Positions 1 through 5,237 of a stretch of 6,408 nt of DNA are shown here, one piece after another. Source of the stretch: Thermoplasmata archaeon (lineage in GTDB: Archaea > Thermoplasmatota > Thermoplasmata > Lutacidiplasmatales > UBA184); the NCBI GenBank assembly GCA_021828085.1, contig JAKATE010000110.1:1-6408 (forward strand). The letters are read 5' to 3'. A program made the translations under genes and the position numbers. Below the pieces are notes generated by a model that saw nothing but the letters and a program-made list of their open reading frames with translations, made no database searches and was not told the origin of the DNA. Each line of letters begins with the position of its first letter. Within the stretch, counting starts at the first letter, position 1.

Positions 1-83
1 ATCTGATCCTCCGTCATCGGCTTTCTCGCTCTTCGCCCCGCCGGCGTGGGTGAACTCGTCCGCTCCGGCGGGAAGCGGAACCG

Positions 84-96
84 GGAACGCTCATAG
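84..96 (+). promoter_or_regulatory. Possible archaeal BRE/TATA-like element before the glycosyltransferase gene
   Basis: The stretch reads GGAACGCTCATAG. Its TATA-like half (91-96) is centred about 34 bases before the ATG at 128, so a transcript would have a leader of only a few bases. It resembles the element before rmlC (CGAACCTTAGTAG on the minus strand), sharing GAAC and the final TAG. A rival box, CTTTCT at 21-26, lies 27 bases before the alternative GTG start at 50. This is pattern reading only and is weak in such GC-rich DNA. Confidence 0.25.
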
Positions 97-127
97 CCCG
101 GACGCCCGTGCGGGTCAACGGTTCAGC

Positions 128-1000
128 ATGCTCGGGCCGAGTACCCAGGCCCATCCGCGTCTCTCGGTGATCGTCGTCGCCGGCTACAAGCGCCCCTACC
201 TGCCCGACTGCATCGCCTCCATCCAACGCTCCTCCCTGGACCGGTCCCTCTACGAGATCGTCCTGGCCATGGGGTTCGCGGAACCCGAGTGGGAGTCCCG
301 CTTCCAGGCTTCGGGGGTCCGGCTCCTCCGGTGCCCCCCCGGGCTCAAGGAGGCCGAGATGCTCTGCGAGGCCATCCCCCACGCGCGCGGGGACGTGCTC
401 GTGTTCATGGAGGACGACGACGAGTTCGATCCGGAGAAGCTCTCCCACGTGGAGAAGCTCTTCCGCGAACGACCGAACCTCGCGTTCTACAACCACGACG
501 CGCTCGCCGTCGACGAGCGCGGGAGCGAGATCGGATGGATCCACTCGGTGAACGGGTTCAACCTGAGCTCGCACTGCATCCGAGCTTCTCTGCTTCGACC
601 TTTCCTGCCTTCGCTGCGACACATCCTCGTCTCGCCGGACCACTACATCTACTGGGTCGGCGAGCTCTTCGGCGAGGAGGCCCTTCACGAAGGGCTCCTG
701 CTCACGCACTACAGGATCCACGCCGGCAACTTCCATGTGGGCAAGGACCCAACGGAAGACCTGGGATACATGTTCGCCATCGGACTGCAGGCGGTCCGGG
801 CGGGGCGCCCGGTGGAAGGCCGTGCGCTCCGGCTCGGCGGGACCTACCTCGCCCTTCGTCTGGTCCGTGCCCTCTTTGGACCTCGGCATTTCATTCCCGT
901 GGCGCGGGCCCTGAGCCGGCTCGCGTGGATCCGCGCGATCCACACGGTGGTGTCGAGGCCGGGCCACCCTCAGGGACGACCGCTGATGGTGACCGTTTGA
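128..1000 (+). CDS. Family 2 (GT-A fold) glycosyltransferase
   Basis: This is probably a cytoplasmic or membrane-associated enzyme that moves a sugar from a nucleotide-sugar donor to a growing surface glycan. With the ATG at 128 it has 290 residues. A Rossmann-like first strand (RLSVIVVAGYKRPYLPDCI) starts at about residue 11. The metal/nucleotide-binding DxD-type motif is EDDD at residues 95-98, after the hydrophobic strand DVLVFM. The motif YRIHAGN at about 195-201 matches the YRxHxxN signature near the end of many GT2 catalytic domains. No clear transmembrane helix follows; the last 80 residues are Arg-rich and amphipathic. A GTG at 50 is an alternative start, and the frame stays open to the left edge. 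However, codons 50-127 have only 18 of 26 G/C third positions, against nearly all further in, and encode a Gly/Ser/Ala-rich stretch, so I prefer 128. The nearby rhamnose genes suggest a glycan pathway, but donor and acceptor cannot be read from sequence. Confidence 0.85.
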   Translation: MLGPSTQAHPRLSVIVVAGYKRPYLPDCIASIQRSSLDRSLYEIVLAMGFAEPEWESRFQASGVRLLRCPPGLKEAEMLCEAIPHARGDVLVFMEDDDEFDPEKLSHVEKLFRERPNLAFYNHDALAVDERGSEIGWIHSVNGFNLSSHCIRASLLRPFLPSLRHILVSPDHYIYWVGELFGEEALHEGLLLTHYRIHAGNFHVGKDPTEDLGYMFAIGLQAVRAGRPVEGRALRLGGTYLALRLVRALFGPRHFIPVARALSRLAWIRAIHTVVSRPGHPQGRPLMVTV

Positions 1001-1317
1001 GGCAGGGCCCCGGCGGCGGAACGTAGGGGCGGGCGACCGACGGGTCCCGGGCAGTCGGAACGCGCCGTTCGGCGAGGGGTATCGGTCGCCGCCGTGGCGG
1101 TCCTCCGACGGTGTCGAGCGGAGGAGGCCGTGCCGGCTCAAGGTGTCCCGAAGGGCAGCCCCCCGGGGCCGCTCCCAGCGCGCGCACGGCTCCCCGGCGG
1201 CGTCCATCGGCCGTTCGCGCCACCCTGCGCCCACTCCACGACCTACCGTACCTCGCAAGATGAGGTTTCGAGCGCCCCGGCGGCGCTCCGCGCCGAGGGG
1301 CCCCCGCCCCTCGGGAC
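1001..1317. other. Convergent intergenic region without a supportable gene
   Basis: This gap separates the 3' ends of the glycosyltransferase (+) and the sulfatase-fold gene (-). Both strands are open in places, but the translations are Arg/Pro/Ala-rich with no recognisable motif, no good ribosome binding site and no family resemblance, as expected of GC-rich noncoding DNA. I found no tRNA cloverleaf. The only clear structure is a pair of hairpins close to the sulfatase-fold stop codon. Confidence 0.6.
1270..1314 (-). terminator. Tandem GC-rich hairpins just past the sulfatase-fold stop codon
   Basis: Two perfect stems lie side by side. Bases 1293-1301 pair with 1306-1314 (9 bp, loop CCCC), starting four bases beyond the minus-strand stop. 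Bases 1270-1276 pair with 1282-1288 (7 bp, loop CCGGC). Neither is followed by a T run on either strand, so this is not a textbook intrinsic terminator, and archaeal termination usually relies on T-rich tracts. It may act as a 3'-end stabiliser or a barrier between convergent transcripts, or arise by chance in high-GC DNA. Confidence 0.3.
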
Positions 1318-2817
1318 CTACACGTAGCCCCACGATCGTAGCCGCCGGTCGATCTCGGGCCCGCGCTCCGTCTGGACGGATCGGAGGCCTTCCAGTCCCC
1401 GACGTGCAAGAGCGACCGCCTCCGGCGAGGGAGGCGCGGACCCCGGCTCAGGATCCCCCATCCCCGGAGGGAGGCGCACCGCCTCGATCTGGTCGCCGGG
1501 GGAAGTGACCGTCCACCGCATGTCTCCCTGATAGGCCGCGACCTGGCTGCGAGAGAGCCGGTGGCGGGCCGCCGGTCCCGCCCATCGCACCATGTGCTCC
1601 CAGAAGAGGCCGTCGTTCACGGAAAGGACGGGGCCAGGGCGCTCGTGGTCCCTGAGCTCCCTAAGGTCAGCTCCCGAGGTGGTGACGGTGGCGCGGGAGC
1701 CCGATTCTCGAAGCACGAGGGGGGCGAGGTCCACGAGGCTCGCGAGCCCGCGGGTCCGGGAAGCCCCGGCCTCTCCCCCCGGTGGTCGGACCCAGAGGGG
1801 GATGCGTTGGATGCCTTCGGAGATGCCGCAGTAGTGGAGGTAGTAGCCCTCCTCCCCGAAGGCCTGCCCGTGGTCGCTGGTCAGGATGAGCCAGGTGTTG
1901 TCCCATCGTTGGGTCGCCTGCAGGATCTCCACGAGGCGGCGCACCCTTCCGTCCAACCGGCGCACCGTCCATCGGTACAGCTCGTGGAGGACGCGAAGCT
2001 CCTCCGTCGTGGGGGTCCAGCGCCCCACGAGGGCGCCCAGAAGGTCCTGACGCACGCGGAGGAGGGCCCATCGGTCCCGAAGGCCCGTCGCCTGCTCCGG
2101 CCCCGGGAAGAAGGGGTCGTGCGTATCCTGGATGTTGAGGAGGGCGAAGAACGGGGTGGTCTTGGGAAGTCCCGAGATCCATTGCTCCAATCTCGGCTCG
2201 ATCCAGGTGGAGATGCGAACGTCGCGGGGAGAGCCTGGAGCCCGGAGCTGGAGGGCTAGCCGGCCCGCGGTGTCGGAGACCCAAGGGTAGCGGTCGAGGT
2301 GATGGGTGGCCCGGACCAGAAGCGAGCTCTCTCGGCGCCGCACGCCTCCCATGCGCGCGGCCCACGCTCCCGACGCACGCTCCTCACCATCGACCTGCTC
2401 GAACGGGGCGACCGAGGTCGGGACCCGCAGGTAGCGTTCCCACCACCCTCCCCACGCGACCGTGTCGAAGCCTTCCGCGAGCCCATACGGGGGCGCGAGG
2501 AAACCGTTCGCGGCGAAGAGCCCAGAGCGGTAACCCTCCTTCCGAAGGAGCGAGCTCAACCGGGGGACCGACGGGGCGAGCGTGATCGAGGCCTGCCCGT
2601 GGGCCCCATGTTCCCAGGGATAGAGCCCGGTGAGCAGGGAGGCGTGCGAGGGCACGGTCCAGCTGGCCGGGGTCACCGCGTTCGGGAACACCCAGGCGCT
2701 CTTCTGAAGGGACCGCACGAACGGCATCTGGTCCACCGCATCCCACCCGCCCGGGAAGTCCGAAGCGCGGAGCGCATCGAACACCACCACGAGGAAGTTT
2801 GGGGGCCGTCGGTCCAT
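1318..2817 (-). CDS. Sulfatase-fold (alkaline phosphatase superfamily) hydrolase or transferase with Thr at the nucleophile position
   Basis: The 499-residue product belongs to the alkaline phosphatase/sulfatase superfamily. The N-terminal strand NFLVVVFDALRASDF supplies metal-binding Asp14. The active-site block SWTVPSHASLLTG spans residues 52-64. A second block, LLNIQDTHDPF, is at about 226-236 and includes His233. ILTSDHGQAFGEEG at 311-324 gives metal ligands Asp315 and His316. The C-terminus RRLRSWGYV resembles the common ending of sulfatase-like proteins. The usual C/S-x-P-x-R formylglycine motif reads T54-V-P-S-H, so formylglycine cannot form there. Thr nucleophiles are known in related phosphoglycerol and phosphoethanolamine transferases, which suggests phosphate-ester chemistry. 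No signal peptide or membrane helix is visible, so a cytoplasmic location is likely. The start is supported by AGGAG four bases upstream. The superfamily assignment is firm; the substrate is unknown, perhaps a lipid- or sugar-linked phosphate or sulfate in glycan assembly. Confidence 0.85.
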   Translation of the reverse strand: MDRRPPNFLVVVFDALRASDFPGGWDAVDQMPFVRSLQKSAWVFPNAVTPASWTVPSHASLLTGLYPWEHGAHGQASITLAPSVPRLSSLLRKEGYRSGLFAANGFLAPPYGLAEGFDTVAWGGWWERYLRVPTSVAPFEQVDGEERASGAWAARMGGVRRRESSLLVRATHHLDRYPWVSDTAGRLALQLRAPGSPRDVRISTWIEPRLEQWISGLPKTTPFFALLNIQDTHDPFFPGPEQATGLRDRWALLRVRQDLLGALVGRWTPTTEELRVLHELYRWTVRRLDGRVRRLVEILQATQRWDNTWLILTSDHGQAFGEEGYYLHYCGISEGIQRIPLWVRPPGGEAGASRTRGLASLVDLAPLVLRESGSRATVTTSGADLRELRDHERPGPVLSVNDGLFWEHMVRWAGPAARHRLSRSQVAAYQGDMRWTVTSPGDQIEAVRLPPGMGDPEPGSAPPSPEAVALARRGLEGLRSVQTERGPEIDRRLRSWGYV

Positions 2818-2821
2818 GGAG

Positions 2822-2826
2822 CTCCT
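2822..2826 (-). promoter_or_regulatory. Shine-Dalgarno sequence of the sulfatase-fold gene
   Basis: The minus strand reads AGGAG, then CTCC, then ATG. The four-base spacing is short but workable. With the TATA-like box about 50 bases before the ATG, it points to a short leader of roughly 23 bases, unlike the apparently leaderless rml genes. Confidence 0.5.
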
Positions 2827-2862
2827 GTCGGATGCAGGGGATGAACGGGGAGAAGCTCCGGG

Positions 2863-2870
2863 CCATCAAT
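2863..2870 (-). promoter_or_regulatory. TATA-like element upstream of the sulfatase-fold gene
   Basis: The minus strand reads ATTGATGG, centred about 50 bases before the ATG at 2817, in otherwise very GC-rich DNA. The 9-mer TTGATGGCC is repeated exactly in the TATA-like box of rmlB (6275-6283). Predicted transcription would start near 2841. This is inferred from position and composition. Confidence 0.35.
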
Positions 2871-2930
2871 GCACCGGTCCCCCCGTCCGGGATGGGGCCG
2901 CCGGACCCGCGACGGTCGTACCCCGAAGCT

Positions 2931-2951
2931 GGGAGGGGGAGGGGGAGGGGG
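2931..2951 (+). repeat. Four-tract G-quadruplex motif
   Basis: The + strand has G-tracts of 3, 5, 5 and 5 separated by single A loops (2931-2933, 2935-2939, 2941-2945, 2947-2951). This matches the strict definition of an intramolecular, parallel-type G-quadruplex with one-base loops. The minus strand is correspondingly C-rich and could form an i-motif. It lies about 60 bases upstream of the predicted sulfatase-fold promoter, on its template strand. Confidence 0.7.
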
Positions 2952-3228
2952 CGGACGCGTGCCTGCACCGGAGCGAGACGGGAGCGAGCTCGGGGTCGTC
3001 CCTGATGCTCCCCATCCCCTCGAACCGCGCCCTCGGGACCCCTCCGAGCGTCCTTCGCGCCTTCGAGGCGTGAGCGAGCAGATGGCCCGCATTGGCGCGC
3101 CGCGCATCACCTCAAGAGGGTCCGTACCGTCGCTTCCGGCTTGAGCCCTCGCCCAAGTTCACGGGCCCGCCGGCGCTCCGGTCGCTTCCTGCGAGATGGG
3201 ATGGCCTGGGCCCCGGGAGCTCGACCGG

Positions 3229-4320
3229 TCAATCGCGTTCGGGAGGAAGCACGACCTGCCCGGCATCCCCCACCACGAAGGCCGCCCCTTTGGGGGCGCG
3301 GTCCCGCTGCAGCACGTGGCATCCCCGACCGAGAATGCTGTCGACCACCCGGATGCGGGCATCCACGACCACGTCCTCCATGAGGATGCTGCGGTCCACC
3401 TCAGCGTGCAAGACCACGCTACGGTCCCCGATGGAGGTGTACGGGCCCACGTAGGCCCCCGCCTCGATCCGGACCCCCCGACCGAGCACGACCGGCCCGC
3501 GGACGGTGCAGCCCTCCGAGATCACGCTCCCTTCGCCGAGGAAGACGTTCCCGCTCACGCGCGCCCCCGGGTGGACCTGCCCGCGGAGCTGGAAGAAGGA
3601 GCGGGGACGGGAACCGAGCACCCGCTCGTTCGCCTCGAGGAGGTCCTCCGGACGACCGGTGTCCTTCCACCAGCCCTCCAGACGCAGCACCTTCACCCTG
3701 TGCGTCCGCTCCTCCAGCAGTCGGATCGCGTCGGTGATCTCGAGCTCGCCTCGCGCGGAAGGTCGTAGCTCCCGCACCACCTCGTGCACTTCGGGGGAGA
3801 AGAGGTAGACCCCGATCAGGGCGAGGTCGCTGCGGGGCTGCTTCGGCTTCTCCTCGATCGAAAGGATCGTGTCGTTCTCTCCGAGCTCCACCACGCCGTA
3901 GTGGGAGGGCTCGCGGACCGCGACCGCCCCGACGACCGCCGAAGCGTCGCCGCGGGCGAACCGGTCCAGGAACGGGCGGACGCCGTGCTCGAGCATGTTG
4001 TCGCCGAGGTACATCACGAACGGTTCGTCCGCCAGGAACTCCCGGGCGCAGAGGATCGCGTGGGCGAGCCCCTTGGACTCGCCCTGGGTGATGTAGGTCA
4101 CCTTCACCCCGAGCGAGGAGCCGTCGCCGACCCCTTCCTCGATCCCCTCCCGGATCGGACCGAGGATGATCCCGAGGTCCGTCACCCCCGCATCCCGAAG
4201 CTGCTCGATCCCCCAGAGAAGGATCGGGCGGTTGGCGACGGGGAGCATGTGCTTGTTCCCGGTGAACGTGAGCGGCCTCAGCCGGGTCCCGCGGCCCCCC
4301 GCCAGGAGGAGGCCCTTCAA
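3229..4320 (-). CDS. rmlA: Glucose-1-phosphate thymidylyltransferase, long form with beta-helix domain
   Basis: It catalyses the first step of dTDP-rhamnose synthesis: glucose-1-phosphate plus dTTP gives dTDP-glucose and pyrophosphate, in the cytoplasm. The 363-residue product starts at a TTG (4320-4318). The nucleotidyltransferase signature AGGRGTRLRPLT (7-18) is followed by GNKHMLPVANRP (21-32), with Lys23. YLGDN (104-108) carries the metal-binding Asp107. EEKP (156-159), ELEITDAI (192-199) and WWKDTG (217-222) follow. Residues from about 248 to 335 contain hexapeptide-like repeats of a left-handed beta helix, absent from the roughly 290-residue bacterial RmlA but usual in archaeal and actinobacterial (StrD-like) long forms. 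The TTG is favoured because GGAGGT sits six bases upstream and the protein then begins MKGLLLAGG, the family's usual N-terminus. It overlaps the rmlC stop by four bases, implying coupling. Some archaeal long forms accept other sugars or nucleotides, so exact specificity is inferred. Confidence 0.92.
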   Translation of the reverse strand: MKGLLLAGGRGTRLRPLTFTGNKHMLPVANRPILLWGIEQLRDAGVTDLGIILGPIREGIEEGVGDGSSLGVKVTYITQGESKGLAHAILCAREFLADEPFVMYLGDNMLEHGVRPFLDRFARGDASAVVGAVAVREPSHYGVVELGENDTILSIEEKPKQPRSDLALIGVYLFSPEVHEVVRELRPSARGELEITDAIRLLEERTHRVKVLRLEGWWKDTGRPEDLLEANERVLGSRPRSFFQLRGQVHPGARVSGNVFLGEGSVISEGCTVRGPVVLGRGVRIEAGAYVGPYTSIGDRSVVLHAEVDRSILMEDVVVDARIRVVDSILGRGCHVLQRDRAPKGAAFVVGDAGQVVLPPERD

Positions 4321-4901
4321 CGCACGACCTCCACCCGGTCCCAGGAGAACGGTCGGCCGCCGTCGGAGGGGATGGGCACCTCGGAGAACGGGACCCGCCC
4401 CTCGTCCTTCGCGTCGTAGAGCCTCGTGGGGAAGTTCTGGACCACGACGGGGTCGGACGGGTGCAGGTTCCCGATGGCGTGGTAGGTCCCCTCCGGGACG
4501 CTCACCAGATGCGTCAGCATCTCCCCCTTCTCCGACGCCTGCGGCCGGAGCGGAGAGGCTCCCGCCATGCGGAGGAGGTCGAGCCGACCGTGGGTGCGGC
4601 TCCCGGTCCGGGCGTCGTACAGGGCGAGCACCATCTCGCCGAGGACCACCACGAACCGGTCCTGCTGATGGCGGTGGAAGTGCCACCGGTCCCGGTCGCG
4701 CATCTCCCCGGCGACGGTGAGCGAGGTGTAGGTCATGGAGAACGGCCGCTCACCGACGGTCGCGTCGTCGGACCGCAGCGTCTCGACGAGGAAGCCGCGG
4801 GGGTCCTGGTGGATCGGGCGGGGGACCACCTGGACGTCGGCCACGTGGACCCGGGGGGGATCGATCGTACGAAGGTCCGGTGTCCCGGGGTGGGCGTGCA
4901 T
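4317..4901 (-). CDS. rmlC: dTDP-4-dehydrorhamnose 3,5-epimerase family protein (cupin)
   Basis: The product is 194 residues of the RmlC/COG1898 cupin type. Its likely role is epimerisation of dTDP-4-keto-6-deoxyglucose at C3 and C5 between RmlB and RmlD. The N-terminal part has DPRGFLVE, close to the family's DERG(F/R)xxE. The cupin core has RWHFHRHQQDRFVVVLGEM followed by LALYDARTGS. Further on are VPEGTYHAIGN and QNFPTRLYD with DEGRVPF, ending in an IP...FSWD region. This matches the branch with WHxHxxQxDxF and NxPTxxYxxxxxDExRxP motifs rather than classical RmlC. The classical RGLHxQ motif is absent, and the position aligned with catalytic Lys in QGKLV is Arg in QDRFV, so the exact reaction is less certain than the family. 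The ATG at 4901 has no SD but lies about 30 bases from a TATA-like box. It is the first gene of an rmlC-rmlA pair. Confidence 0.82.
   Translation of the reverse strand: MHAHPGTPDLRTIDPPRVHVADVQVVPRPIHQDPRGFLVETLRSDDATVGERPFSMTYTSLTVAGEMRDRDRWHFHRHQQDRFVVVLGEMVLALYDARTGSRTHGRLDLLRMAGASPLRPQASEKGEMLTHLVSVPEGTYHAIGNLHPSDPVVVQNFPTRLYDAKDEGRVPFSEVPIPSDGGRPFSWDRVEVVR
4327..4332 (-). promoter_or_regulatory. Strong Shine-Dalgarno sequence deciding the rmlA TTG start
   Basis: The minus strand reads GGAGGT, then CGTGCG, then TTG. The SD lies inside the last codons of rmlC, at ideal six-base spacing. Longer in-frame starts reach back into rmlC, up to 122 residues further, and have no family resemblance. 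This rare start codon is therefore well supported. Confidence 0.8.
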
Positions 4902-5237
4902 GGGTGAAGCGCGAAGAACGTCGGGGCTACTAAGGTTCGATTGACGGGGGAACGGCCTGGGCTCCCTCGTTCTGGCGCCAGGGGACCCGGGCGCCTCCCC
5001 CTGAGCGTGAAGGAACGCGGCGCCTGGCTCCACGGGTCCCGGGAGCTCCTCCCCAGGTCCTCCTCCAGGGAGTTCGGGTCGCGCGACGGACGGACCCTTC
5101 GTTCGTTGCCCCCTGGCCTTCCCCGACCACGCCACCGCCTCGAGTGGCGGGGTTCGCGGACGATCGTGCTCCTCGACGAGCTTGCCGAGCCCCCTTGGGG
5201 GGACAACGACCTCGCGCTGCCGGTCCAGATGGGGGGC
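4902..5237. other. 336-base intergenic region between rmlB and rmlC
   Basis: Apart from the rmlC promoter there is no supportable gene. The rmlC frame stays open back to 5135, but those 78 residues are Pro/Gly/Arg-rich and unlike any RmlC N-terminus. Two potential structures are visible. One is a stem in which 4982-4989 pairs with 5033-5040 and, stacked on it, 4990-4995 pairs with 5019-5024, with an eight-base bulge. The other is a CCCC-CTTG-GGGG hairpin at 5190-5201, about 36 bases past the rmlB stop. Neither is followed by a T run. Confidence 0.5.
4927..4940 (-). promoter_or_regulatory. Predicted BRE/TATA-like promoter of rmlC-rmlA
   Basis: The minus strand reads TCGAACCTTAGTAG. The A/T-rich part TTAGTA is centred about 30 bases before the rmlC ATG, and CGAAC occupies the place of an archaeal TFB-recognition element. 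No SD precedes the ATG, which fits a leaderless or nearly leaderless transcript covering rmlC and rmlA. Confidence 0.5.

Larger units (their letters stand above)
2818..3228. other. 411-base intergenic region between rmlA and the sulfatase-fold gene
   Basis: Besides the SD, TATA-like box and G-quadruplex motif listed separately, this gap contains a 6-bp inverted repeat (CTCAAG at 3111-3116 with CTTGAG at 3140-3145). It also has a minus-strand GAGGTGATG near 3110-3118 that mimics a ribosome site and start. The frame after that ATG reads into the sulfatase-fold gene out of phase and shows no family motif, so I do not call a gene. No T-rich terminator follows the rmlA stop codon. Confidence 0.55.

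Noticed and set aside
1094..1327. A 77-codon + strand frame in the convergent gap
   Set aside because: No ribosome site or family motif, low-complexity Pro/Ala/Arg composition, and it overlaps the sulfatase-fold stop and the hairpins.
14..1333. A 439-codon open frame on the minus strand opposite the glycosyltransferase
   Set aside because: It lies antisense to a gene with clear GT2 motifs, is Arg/Pro/Glu-rich and has no family motif. Long antisense frames are expected at this GC content.
2673..3110. Minus-strand frame starting after a GAGGTGATG sequence
   Set aside because: The SD-like GAGGT directly abuts the ATG with no spacing, the product is Arg/Pro/Gly-rich, and much of it runs out of frame through the sulfatase-fold gene.
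4321..4686. N-terminal extension of RmlA by 122 residues
   Set aside because: It is the out-of-frame shadow of rmlC; the TTG with GGAGGT gives the canonical N-terminus.
4902..5135. N-terminal extension of the RmlC-like protein by 78 residues
   Set aside because: The stretch is Gly/Pro/Arg-rich without motifs and would cover the proposed promoter; the ATG at 4901 gives a family-typical length.
5190..5201. CCCC-CTTG-GGGG hairpin as the rmlB terminator
   Set aside because: The stem is short and no T tract follows on the minus strand, so I do not call it a terminator.
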